Source: Hedera helix
Taxonomy: Eukaryota; Streptophyta; Magnoliopsida; Apiales; Araliaceae
DNA: 64,000 bases
Reading direction: 5' to 3'
NCBI GenBank assembly: GCA_947179155.2
Contig: OX359277.1
Location: 896,001 to 960,000 of the forward strand
The position numbers and the translations under genes are program-made. The notes under the pieces are model-generated. The model saw only the letters and a program-made list of their open reading frames with translations, did not search any database and had not been told where the DNA came from. Positions 38,172 to 49,315 of this stretch are shown piece by piece; the stretch's first letter is position 1, and the number at the start of each line of letters is the position of its first letter.

Positions 38172-39414
38172 GTCGGAGGGCTTAGAAGAGAGAGACGATG
38201 AGGTGGACGGATTGCTGGTGAGATTAGAGGAGGAGAGAGGTTGTTGTGGCGGCGGCGGCGGTTTTTTCATCGAAGAAGAGAGAGAATTGGCCGTGGAGTT
38301 GGAAATAGTGGGGTTTTGACATTGATTGGAGATGCCCGACCGGCCGTCGACGGATGAACTGATTTGGGATGGAATCGGATAATTTTTGTTAGGTACTGAA
38401 CTATTGACTCTATTAATGCTGATGGTGGGGTCTGCCAAATTTGTGACCTGCAGGCTATGTTTCAATGTCAATAGTCAAGGTTTGACATTTATTAACTGAT
38501 TTTGCTTCTAAAAAGGTTTTAAAAAATAATTTTTTTTATTTAATAATGATACAATATTTATATTAGTTAAAAAAAAACAGTGCCTGATATTGGAGAAACT
38601 GTTTAATTATAGTATAAATTGTTAAAAATAAAGGTTTTGAGAGAAAGAGGATAATAGGTAGAGTTATTAATATAAATAAGGATAAATTAAGTATGTAGTA
38701 TATTTGGTCAAAATTAATTAAGTATTAAATTTCACAATTATCAAAATTATTAAATTTATATTCTAATTATTTTCATAAAAATTGATTTTTAAACATTTTA
38801 AAAAAATTCATTATTAACATATTTTCTATTTATTAATATTAGTATAAAAGACTTAACATTCGTAAGTTTGACATTACTATTTTATTATTATGTCACTGCT
38901 ATTAAATTAATAATTTATTAGTTTTAGAATAAATATAAAATAAAATATATTTTTAAAATTTTACAGATGAATTTTGTTTTATAAAAGAGAGTGAATAACT
39001 TGGATATATCTTCGGGTATAAAATTAAAAATCTCGAATAAGTATTAAATAGCATGTCATTTTTTCATTAGCTCATTTGTAAGGACTACGAGACATATTAT
39101 AACATTACAAATTAAATAAAATAATAATTTATGTATTTGGCACACATTTGAGAACCAAAAATTGTTAGAATTGCCCTTGATTTAACAGTCACGCGTCACG
39201 TGTCACTATATGCATCATTGTGGTTTCTTTTATTTTTTATTTACTTGTCCAATTTGATCCAAAGAATAACAATATTTGAAATTTGAAATTTGAAATTATT
39301 AGTATTCAACCTATTTTTATGTGTACGAAACAAAAGATCCCAAATACAGTTGTGAAATAGAAGCTGTTACGACTATTGGGATATTTTATATAAATTGCAC
39401 ATAAAAAAAATTAA
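38172..39414. other. GGH1 upstream region and AT-rich spacer
   Basis: 38172-38471 is an open, Ser/Pro/Asn-rich stretch in frame with GGH1 that may be 5' UTR or extra N-terminal coding sequence. From 38472 on the DNA is AT-rich and featureless, with no gene seen. Confidence 0.45.
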
Positions 39415-40152
39415 TGTAAATAAATTAATAAGTACAATAAAATCTCAATATAATAAGTTAATCTTTAGAGTAAGAAGCTAATCTAATATATTTATTGGGT
39501 TAATCTACACAGATGTGTACTATATTAATGATAAATTGATGTGATATGAATTATACAATTCCACTAAAAGTAGTATCAAAGCCCATGATTCGATTGGGGC
39601 AAGTATCAAGTTGAAATTCTATGGTGGAGCATTCGCAGACTGCGTGTTACCCATTTCACGAGATGGAGCAAACAAATAGAATTGAGTCAAGTGGAGTAAG
39701 GGATCACTCCCGCGTTTGCCATCACGCGATGAGGTATGATTTAAGTTGAACGGAATGGATTCAAGATGACTCTAAAAAAATGCTCAATGTGAAGGGATCT
39801 CACAATGATTGTTTTATTCCCACATTTGACTATGGCATGTTGGAGTAATATTATAGTAGAGCAGGGCTCTTGAAATACTTAAATAAGGTGTGCTCGATGG
39901 TGATTACTCTAGTGTGATACTTATGATGGGTATTCAAGTGAAATATAAGAATTTTTAAGATATTTCACATGAATCTCACATCAAAAAAATTCAAGAGTGT
40001 AGATGAGTTAATAAATATGGTGGAATATCAACCTAATAGGTTAACCTTTTGGGTAAGGAGGTGACCCAACATACTTTTTGGGTCAGTCTACACAAGTTTG
40101 CACTGCATCGTTTAGGAATTAATGTGGAATGAATAATACAATTCCACTACAA
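39415..40152 (+). mobile_element. TRIM-like miniature retroelement
   Basis: Two diverged direct repeats of about 150 bp (39415-39566 and 40004-40152) share AAGTTAATC.TTAGAGTAAG / AGGTTAACC.TTTGGGTAAG, the TCTACAC block and the end ACAATTCCACTA. The left copy is followed by AGTAGTATCAAAGCCC, resembling a tRNA-Met primer-binding site. The interior of about 440 bp has no coding capacity. This layout fits a terminal-repeat retrotransposon in miniature, though the repeats are too diverged to fix the borders. Confidence 0.5.
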
Positions 40153-40243
40153 TAACTATCAATAAATTTTCTCTCTTCCTCTCTTTCTATTCATTATGCA
40201 AATGAAATAATATGAAATGAAATTGAAGTCGAAAGATCATGTG

Positions 40244-41433
40244 TAGAACTGGCAAAAGTGACCTAAGCCCGTAGACCGACTCGGCTTAGCCACTAAAAAA
40301 TAGGCTTTGGGTTTTATTTTTACAGCCCATAAAAATTTAAGTCATTTTAGCCTAGCTCAAGTTTGGCCTAATCCGCGAGTGGCCCGACCTGCGCTAGAAA
40401 ATCCTTTACTTCTCCTATCACTCTTAAATTAATGTATTATTTTTTTACCTAACTTTGAATCAATTTTCAATACAATTCTTTTTTCTAATAAAAACCCAAG
40501 CCAAGTGCCCAACCCAAATGTTATTTAAGTAATAGTAAGTCTGAGTCAGTAAGTTAGTAACTAGTAAGCCAATAACCTACTTTTCTTCTCCCCTTCTCAC
40601 TATTTCACTCCATCTAATTCTCTTTCAACTTGTTCAGAAACTTTCTTCTTCTTCTCCAGTAAAGCAATCACTCAAGAAGTCAATCCATTACAATCAATCC
40701 ACCAACTTTAATCGATATTCTTTGACAATAGGTCATATTCATTTTCTATAGGTATGCTTCTTATTTTTGTTCCTTATTTTTACAATATTGAATATCTCAC
40801 ATCACTAACCCGAAAATTCTAATTTAGTTTTCTTGAAATTAGATAGATGATGAAATTATGTTATCTTTATAAACTTACATTGTCGAAATATTTGAAACTG
40901 AAAAGTGAAAAATGTATCTTTATTTATAGATTTTGAAAAAATTAATATATAAATTCAATCAAGTGTTTATGATTTGTGTTAATTTTTTTGTTAATATTTT
41001 TTGTTTGTAGAGGTATTATGGATCATGTAACAATTGATTCGATTGATGGGGAAGTTGAAAACTCGAATAATTTGACACGAACACTTGATAGTTCGAAGAG
41101 AAAACATGTAAAATAAAGGTCCAATTGGGGCACAATATGAAAGAAAGGTATATCCAATAACCAAAAAATTGAGAGAATATTATAAAACATGCATAAATAG
41201 TTATGCTATTACAGATGGTGGTAGTTCTCATGGGACTAGAAATTTGCACACATGAAAAGTTATGTCCCGGTTTAATTAACCAAAATGTGATTCAAATGCA
41301 TCTAGATCATAAAAGAAAAATACGTAATAGAAAATTTAGTCAACTCATTAATAGGTACAAAATGGTTGAAGCAATCATGATGCATAACTTTAATGACCAA
41401 AGAAAATATAATTTTATTATTAATGAAAAATAA
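40244..41433 (+). mobile_element. Degenerate hAT transposon with transposase start
   Basis: It starts TAGAACTGGCAAAAGTG and continues with GCCC/GGCC-type subterminal motifs, as in the hAT ends seen at 51.5 and 52.9 kb. Downstream, from ATG 41018, a protein-like stretch is broken by an in-frame stop after KRKHVK and by a frameshift. The piece at 41203-41433 reads like the region after a BED zinc finger in hAT transposases (HEKLCPGLINQNV, then RKFSQLINRYKMVEAIMMHN). The right end was not found, so the element is probably truncated. Confidence 0.55.
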
Positions 41434-41479
41434 ACTATTTGAAGATGACTATATGCATATATATATATATGTATATGTA

Positions 41480-41505
41480 TGTGTGTGTGTGTGTGTGTGT
41501 GTGTG
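41480..41505. repeat. (GT)n microsatellite
   Basis: About 13 GT units, preceded by short AT and GTAT runs from 41455. Confidence 0.9.
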
Positions 41506-42589
41506 ACGTTAATTAATTCAATTAATTTGAATTAAGCACGTGACAAAGAAGGAATCAAGAGAGATTATTAAAATTAAGAGATAATTATGTTAAAACTTAT
41601 GTTATACTTAACTAAGCTTAAATGATGTGTCTTGTGTGGCAAAATAAAAATTTAAGATAATTTATGAGCTAAAGCTAAGTCACATGAGAAGTTAAGTAAT
41701 GTGACTATGTGGATTATGGACTAACCCAAGTGTTAGATCCAAGAATTAATTTAATGAGGATAATTAAAAACAAATCCAATGAGATTATTAGAATGTAATG
41801 TGATTGAATATATTATGGCCCAAGGTATAATTAAAATACTAGGAGACTTTAGTCTAAGGTAAATTTAATGTAAAGTCCAATTGGTCAAGACTTGCTTGTA
41901 TTATTATTTCCCCCAATGTGGATATGTATAAGGAAGGTGTATTTGGCCCAAAAGATTTAAGTTATGAAGTCCAATAAAGTTTAAGGGATTAGCCCAAAGG
42001 ATATGGCCCAAATGTGTAATAAATGATATTGGGATATATATATATATATATATAAAGAAAAAAATAATAGGGTAGGCCAAATCCAGCCACCCACCTCCCC
42101 CTCGCCTTAATTTTCCTTGAGCCATGCAACTTGGAGCCATGTGAAGGGAATTATTATCAAGGATATGGAATTTGTCCTTAAAAGCAAGATTAGTTTGCTA
42201 CTTTTTACCACATCCTCTTAATCCAATGGGTAAAGCCTAATTGGTTGTATAATTATACATGTATGTGTACATGTATATGTATAAAGAGGTCCCCCTATAA
42301 ATAGAGGTCTCCTAATTCATTTTGCCTTATTTGTTCATTTGCTAAGTTGGGAGGTATAGAGAGAAAGAGAGAGTATAGAGAGAGGTGAGGAAAAATAAGA
42401 AAAAACAAAAGAAACTCTAGCATCCTTGGGTTCTAAAGGAAGGTGGAGGCCTTAATAGAGGAAGAAGAAGGTGGAGAACCTAGTTAAGTTCATAGCAAAG
42501 AAAAGAAAAGCCTCAAGAAAATATAAAAATACTCTAACCCTAAATCTTTAGTTAAGTTAGTATATTTTAGCTTATAGTGTAGCTATGCA
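41506..42589. other. LTR-like or promoter-like sequence interrupted by the 42.6-kb insertion
   Basis: Contains an (AT)n run (42034-42054), a TATA box in CTATAAATAGAGGTCTCC (near 42295) and a leader-like A/G-rich tract (AGAGAGAAAGAGAGAG, 42359 on). No ORF follows before the young LTR element begins. This could be the promoter and R region of an older LTR, or of a non-coding transcript. The continuation lies after 49315. Confidence 0.4.
42585..42589. repeat. Target site duplication ATGCA (left)
   Basis: The same five bases recur at 49311-49315, directly after the second LTR. Confidence 0.9.
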
Positions 42590-45500
42590 TGTAAGACCCC
42601 GAATTTTATGAAATACAAAATTTAATTTTTCTTCATATATATATATATATTTTTTTTTGAAACAGTAAGTGGTTAAATCGATCAAGTTAAAAGTTAAGGA
42701 TGTTATCTGCAAATTTTATTTTGTCGGACAATATTCGCTTTGTCGGGGAATATTCGTTTGGTCGGGGAATATTCGTGTCGTACGACGGCGCCGAAATAAC
42801 AAATTATTTGTGGACCCCACAACGGAATATTTGTCGGATATAGAAAACGACAGAAATAACCTTTTTAAATAAAAATAGTCAACGGAACTGTTAAAATACC
42901 GGTGATAAAAGAATAGTAGCATACGGTAGTTATTTGTATTTTCTGTAGCACTCGGTACTCTACAGTAACACACGGTATTGCATAGTGTCTCATATTATTG
43001 GTCTGATAATTGACACCGTAACTGTTACGCATCATTTCATCGATAATTGTCACTGCATAATATTTTATATTATCAATTCAATAATTGTTGTTACACAGTA
43101 TTTTGTATTATTGATTTAATAATTGTCACAGTAACATATGCACAGTAATTCACATTATTGAATCAATAATTGTCATTACACAGTAACGTATGCTTTCTTT
43201 TACATTATTATTATCTCTATTATGATGTTATTTAAACAATTGTATTTCATTAATTTATTGACTTGATATCTAAGAGCTAACTATACTGTATTTATAACAA
43301 TTAGTCATAATAATTGAATTGATAAAGTTATTTGTTTATAATATAAAGTTAGGTGATTATTAGGTGATATGAAATGAATGGTGTAGATTAAAGTGTGAAT
43401 TATTGTTGAATAATTGAATTGATTTGTTTATAATATAAAGTTAGGTGATATGAAATGAATGGTGTAGATTAAAGATAATATAAAATTTGAAATGGATGGT
43501 GTAGATTAAAAGATGATCTTTAAATGAATGGTTTAGATTAAATGAATGATAAGATTTTTGGCTATAAATAGAAGCCTTAACTTAAGAATTTTTCATAAAC
43601 TTTCTTACTCATTCTTTCTTTCACTCTCTAAATACTTCTTTGTGTAAGTTCTCTCTAAGTGTTCTTAAGTCATTCCTAGTTTTGAAATATTTTGCATTCT
43701 TCTTTGAATTCCCGAGTGGAATTTTCTTATGTACAGTAACTCTTTCGAAAAATCATAGTAAATTCATTATTTATCAGAATTTAATGAATTAAAAGCCTGT
43801 CTCTTCAGTTTTTTGTCCTCTACAACGTTGAAGAAGGAAGAAAAGTCATCTGAAATCATCTTCATGCCTTAAAATACTAAAAACCGTAACCTATTCTGAT
43901 TTTCGTCACTATTTTCAATCTTAGTTTTGAAAATTCATAACTCATTCATATTAACTCCGAATTGAGTGATTCTTGAGTCTATACCGTCTATCTTTCCGAG
44001 AGTAACATTATTTTAAAAACATAAAGAGATTTTAAAAAACTCTAGAAGACTCAAAAGTCAGATTCTTTACTGCTACAAACAAGGAAGGATTTGTTCGGCT
44101 ATAAACTTGTTTCACAATATCAAGGTAAGGGATACCATCTTTTTCATCTTCCATTATTCAAACATACTATGGTAAGGAATGTCATCTTCTTTCATCTTCT
44201 ATTATTAAAACTTACTACGGTAAGGGATACCATCTTTTTCATCTTCCATTATTCAAACGTACTATGGTAAGGGATTATCATTATTTGATTCTCGATAATA
44301 ATATTGTTTCTTCCTTACTCATAAGACGTGCCTTTTATTTCCATGTATTAAATTGTGGGAATAACCTTACGGAGCGGATTGCCGCCTGTTGGTGAATAAC
44401 CTTTCGTATTCATTCATTATTAATCTCTGAGAATAACCTTACGGAGCGGATTGCCGCCTGTTTGGTGAATAACTCTTTGTACTCAAATTCTATTAAATTG
44501 TGGGAATAACCTTACGGAGCGGATTGCCGCCTGTTGGTGAATAACCCTTTGTATTAATTTCCTTCACCTTTTGTTAATCAAACCTGCTACGGTAAGGGAT
44601 ATTATTTTCTTTCATACTCCTAAATCGAAATTTATTATGGAACTATTGCTTCTATAATTCCTGAAAATATTATATGTTCCATAATAGTTGAACTTCATTA
44701 TTTCAACTGAACCTTCCTATTTACGTGAACCTTTCTATTGAATTGTAACCGTTATTCTGAACTGTGGATCTTGAATATCATTTTTAAATTTCACTCCACA
44801 TCATGTTGACAATTTGGACATTATTTGAATCTGTACAAAGTAAACTTCCGATACTTATTGTTATCCTATTTCTTCTGTTCATCATTTATATCATTCTAAT
44901 CATCCAAAAATCAAGCTGTTGTGAATATCTGTGGCCGGGGGCACAGATGTGATATATTTGTTGAACAGATGATAGGTTAAAGGCGATATAATAGGTTAAA
45001 GGCGATACATCTGTTCGGTGTCTTTTATGGCACGTGGTGAAAGTTCTGTTTGGCCCGTAGTGCAAAGATGAACTGTTGTTTGGTATGATTATGACCAAAG
45101 GCTGAATCTGGTATAATCATGACCGTTGGTGCTATATTGAATATCTTTGGCCCGTAGTACAAAGATGAACTGTTGATGTGCATGATTATGATCAGGAACT
45201 GTGAATTTGTATTATCTTGACTAATGATATTTCAGATGATAAAAGTTGATGATGTTTTTCCTAAAAAGAGAACCGAGTGGACATTATAGTCTGCATTATT
45301 CTTCTAATAGATTACTCATTCCGCTGCTATTATTGATCTGAACGTTGTTTAAGAATTTAACTGCAGTTTTTGATATAAACCTTGTAGTCTATTGTATTCT
45401 ATCAAGAACTCAACTGTTGAAGACTAATGATAATTTATTCGTCATTATCTTAGTCATGATATTCTTTACTGGGCTATTTGAGCTCACCCTTTCTTTTGTT

Positions 45501-45725
45501 CCATTGTTTTTCAACAGGAGATGAAAACATAACAGGGTCTAGCCGGGGAATGGAGTGAGGGTCCGAGGAATAGTTATCATAGTCGTGTGGCAATAATAGT
45601 GAAGACTTAGTTGTGTATTATTATACACTGTATTGTTGTACGTTGTGCTTTGTTGTAATAATTTTGTTGTAGTCTTTTGACGACTCAAGTTTGGGCTGTG
45701 TGGGCCCAGATTTGGGGGCGTCACA
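42590..45725 (+). repeat. 5' LTR
   Basis: TG...CA ends. Contains ATAATTGTCACAGTAAC-type repeats (43005-43190), GATATGAAATGAATGGTGTA repeats (43365-43540), a TATA box, repeats of GGTAAGGGATACCATC (44123-44280) and three copies of a 45-bp module with CCTTACGGAGCGGATTGCCG (44361-44545). The short open frames inside are not genes. Confidence 0.93.
43562..43571 (+). promoter_or_regulatory. LTR TATA box
   Basis: CTATAAATAG is followed about 30 bp later by a C/T-rich stretch (TTTCTTACTCATTCTTTC), as expected at a U3/R border. The second LTR carries the identical box at 47147-47156. Confidence 0.65.
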
Positions 45726-45727
45726 GT

Positions 45728-45740
45728 TGGTATCAGAGCC
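45728..45740 (+). other. Primer-binding site (initiator tRNA-Met type)
   Basis: TGGTATCAGAGCC starts two bases after the 5' LTR and matches the standard plant tRNA-Met primer-binding site. Confidence 0.88.
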
Positions 45741-46098
45741 ATATAACGAAGAGCCCCGAGCCTTTCGCTGGTGACTTCCTAGGGAAAGGGGATGCACCGA
45801 AGCCAGACTCTCCGTAGGGGACGCCTATAGTACAGGTGGCAAACTGATAGGTACCATTGTGAGGTGCTGTCCCTATGGTGGGATGAGAGTCACAGTTGGC
45901 ATCAGAGCTTAAGGATATGGTCTTTAATGGAGATCTGGGGTTAGAACTAGGAGGGGAGAGACGAATAGAATCAATCACTAGTGTGTCCAACCTAAATTAG
46001 ATTTTTTTTTTTATCTAATGAGTCGATTTGAATGTAGGAACATGAAGTGATGAGTCAGTTTATTTGAACAAACATTTATTTTGTGACCACAGTTAAGT

Positions 46099-46185
46099 AT
46101 GGCATCTGAAAATCAAGAGGTTAACTATGAAATGCCCGGTACGTCAATTTCGGGGACGAAATTTCATAAGGAGGGGAGGTTGTAA
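46099..46185 (+). pseudogene. Remnant gag start fused to the post-pol end
   Basis: ATG GCA TCT GAA AAT opens a 28-codon frame (MASENQEVNYEMPGTS...) that runs through TCGGGGACGAAATTTC and the polypurine tract and stops at the first bases of the 3' LTR. The most likely reading is the first codons of gag joined by a large internal deletion to the 3' end of the internal region. Confidence 0.55.
46167..46180 (+). other. Polypurine tract
   Basis: ATAAGGAGGGGAGGT lies directly before TGTAAGACCCC of the 3' LTR, as needed for plus-strand priming. Confidence 0.85.
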
Positions 46186-49100
46186 GACCCCGAATTTTAT
46201 GAAATACAAAATTTAATTTTTCTTCATATATTTTTTTTTTTTTGAAACAGTAAGTGGTTAAATCGATCAAGTTAAAAGTTAAGGATGTTATCTGCAAATT
46301 TTATTTTGTCGGACAATATTCGCTTTGTCGGGGAATATTCGTTTGGTCGGGGAATATTCGTGTCGTACGACGGCGCCGAAATAACAAATTATTTGTGGAC
46401 CCCACAACGGAATATTTGTCGGATATAGAAAACGACAGAAATAACCTTTTTAAATAAAAATAGTCAACGGAACTGTTAAAATACCGGTGATAAAAGAATA
46501 GTAGCATACGGTAGTTATTTGTATTTTCTGTAGCACTCGGTACTCTACAGTAACACACGGTATTGCATAGTGTCTCATATTATTGGTCTGATAATTGACA
46601 CCGTAACTGTTACGCATCATTTCATCGATAATTGTCACTGCATAATATTTTATATTATCAATTCAATAATTGTTGTTACACAGTATTTTGTATTATTGAT
46701 TTAATAATTGTCACAGTAACATATGCACAGTAATTCACATTATTGAATCAATAATTGTCATTACACAGTAACGTATGCTTTCTTTTACATTATTATTATC
46801 TCTATTATGATGTTATTTAAACAATTGTATTTCATTAATTTATTGACTTGATATCTAAGAGCTAACTATACTGTATTTATAACAATTAGTCATAATAATT
46901 GAATTGATAAAGTTATTTGTTTATAATATAAAGTTAGGTGATTATTAGGTGATATGAAATGAATGGTGTAGATTAAAGTGTGAATTATTGTTGAATAATT
47001 GAATTGATTTGTTTATAATATAAAGTTAGGTGATATGAAATGAATGGTGTAGATTAAAGATAATATAAAATTTGAAATGGATGGTGTAGATTAAAAGATG
47101 ATCTTTAAATGAATGGTTTAGATTAAATGAATGATAAGATTTTTGGCTATAAATAGAAGCCTTAACTTAAGAATTTTTCATAAACTTTCTTACTCATTCT
47201 TTCTTTCACTCTCTAAATACTTCTTTGTGTAAGTTCTCTCTAAGTGTTCTTAAGTCATTCCTAGTTTTGAAATATTTTGCATTCTTCTTTGAATTCCCGA
47301 GTGGAATTTTCTTATGTACAGTAACTCTTTCGAAAAATCATAGTAAATTCATTATTTATCAGAATTTAATGAATTAAAAGCCTGTCTCTTCAGTTTTTTG
47401 TCCTCTACAACGTTGAAGAAGGAAGAAAAGTCATCTGAAATCATCTTCATGCCTTAAAATACTAAAAACCGTAACCTATTCTGATTTTCGTCACTATTTT
47501 CAATCTTAGTTTTGAAAATTCATAACTCATTCATATTAACTCCGAATTGAGTGATTCTTGAGTCTATACCGTCTATCTTTCCGAGAGTAACATTATTTTA
47601 AAAACATAAAGAGATTTTAAAAAACTCTAGAAGACTCAAAAGTCAGATTCTTTACTGCTACAAACAAGGAAGGATTTGTTCGGCTATAAACTTGTTTCAC
47701 AATATCAAGGTAAGGGATACCATCTTTTTCATCTTCCATTATTCAAACATACTATGGTAAGGAATGTCATCTTCTTTCATCTTCTATTATTAAAACTTAC
47801 TACGGTAAGGGATACCATCTTTTTCATCTTCCATTATTCAAACGTACTATGGTAAGGGATTATCATTATTTGATTCTCGATAATAATATTGTTTCTTCCT
47901 TACTCATAAGACGTGCCTTTTATTTCCATGTATTAAATTGTGGGAATAACCTTACGGAGCGGATTGCCGCCTGTTGGTGAATAACCTTTCGTATTCATTC
48001 ATTATTAATCTCTGAGAATAACCTTACGGAGCGGATTGCCGCCTGTTTGGTGAATAACTCTTTGTACTCAAATTCTATTAAATTGTGGGAATAACCTTAC
48101 GGAGCGGATTGCCGCCTGTTGGTGAATAACCCTTTGTATTAATTTCCTTCACCTTTTGTTAATCAAACCTGCTACGGTAAGGGATATTATTTTCTTTCAT
48201 ACTCCTAAATCGAAATTTATTATGGAACTATTGCTTCTATAATTCCTGAAAATATTATATGTTCCATAATAGTTGAACTTCATTATTTCAACTGAACCTT
48301 CCTATTTACGTGAACCTTTCTATTGAATTGTAACCGTTATTCTGAACTGTGGATCTTGAATATCATTTTTAAATTTCACTCCACATCATGTTGACAATTT
48401 GGACATTATTTGAATCTGTACAAAGTAAACTTCCGATACTTATTGTTATCCTATTTCTTCTGTTCATCATTTATATCATTCTAATCATCCAAAAATCAAG
48501 CTGTTGTGAATATCTGTGGCCGGGGGCACAGATGTGATATATTTGTTGAACAGATGATAGGTTAAAGGCGATATAATAGGTTAAAGGCGATACATCTGTT
48601 CGGTGTCTTTTATGGCACGTGGTGAAAGTTCTGTTTGGCCCGTAGTGCAAAGATGAACTGTTGTTTGGTATGATTATGACCAAAGGCTGAATCTGGTATA
48701 ATCATGACCGTTGGTGCTATATTGAATATCTTTGGCCCGTAGTACAAAGATGAACTGTTGATGTGCATGATTATGATCAGGAACTGTGAATTTGTATTAT
48801 CTTGACTAATGATATTTCAGATGATAAAAGTTGATGATGTTTTTCCTAAAAAGAGAACCGAGTGGACATTATAGTCTGCATTATTCTTCTAATAGATTAC
48901 TCATTCCGCTGCTATTATTGATCTGAACGTTGTTTAAGAATTTAACTGCAGTTTTTGATATAAACCTTGTAGTCTATTGTATTCTATCAAGAACTCAACT
49001 GTTGAAGACTAATGATAATTTATTCGTCATTATCTTAGTCATGATATTCTTTACTGGGCTATTTGAGCTCACCCTTTCTTTTGTTCCATTGTTTTTCAAC

Positions 49101-49310
49101 AGGAGATGAAAACATAACAGGGTCTAGCCGGGGAATGGAGTGAGGGTCCGAGGAATAGTTATCATAGTCGTGTGGCAATAATAGTGAAGACTTAGTTGTG
49201 TATTATTATACACTGTATTGTTGTACGTTGTGCTTTGTTGTAATAATTTTGTTGTAGTCTTTTGACGACTCAAGTTTGGGCTGTGTGGGCCCAGATTTGG
49301 GGGCGTCACA
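46181..49310 (+). repeat. 3' LTR
   Basis: Same content as the 5' LTR, six bases shorter because of the AT/T run near its start. It ends GCGTCACA directly before the right target duplication. Confidence 0.93.
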
Positions 49311-49315
49311 ATGCA
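49311..49315. repeat. Target site duplication ATGCA (right)
   Basis: Matches 42585-42589. Confidence 0.9.

Larger units (their letters stand above)
42590..49310 (+). mobile_element. Young non-autonomous LTR retrotransposon with 3.1-kb LTRs and 455-bp interior
   Basis: Two direct copies, 42590-45725 (3136 bp) and 46181-49310 (3130 bp), both start TGTAAGACCCCGAATTTT and end GGGGGCGTCACA. They are flanked by a perfect 5-bp target duplication ATGCA. By eye the LTRs differ only in an AT/T run near 42639/46230; the rest is collinear at a constant offset of 3585. The interior (45726-46180) has a tRNA-Met-type primer-binding site, a leader, a 28-codon ORF and a polypurine tract, but no gag, protease, reverse transcriptase or integrase. 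The end motif TCGGGGACGAAATTTCATAA before the polypurine tract is what follows pol in Ty3/gypsy chromovirus-like elements. It is therefore a deletion derivative or LARD-like element of that superfamily. Confidence 0.92.

Noticed and set aside
38128..38319. Plus-strand frame with Gly and Glu runs
   Set aside because: It is the antisense of the start of GGH1 exon 1 and its upstream stretch.
42669..42973. Identical open frames on both strands, repeated at 46254-46558
   Set aside because: They lie inside the two LTR copies, use TTG or chance starts and have no protein-like features; the repetition only reflects the LTR duplication.
44886..45098. Minus-strand frame of 70 codons, repeated at 48471-48683
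   Set aside because: It is LTR sequence, not a gene, for the same reason.
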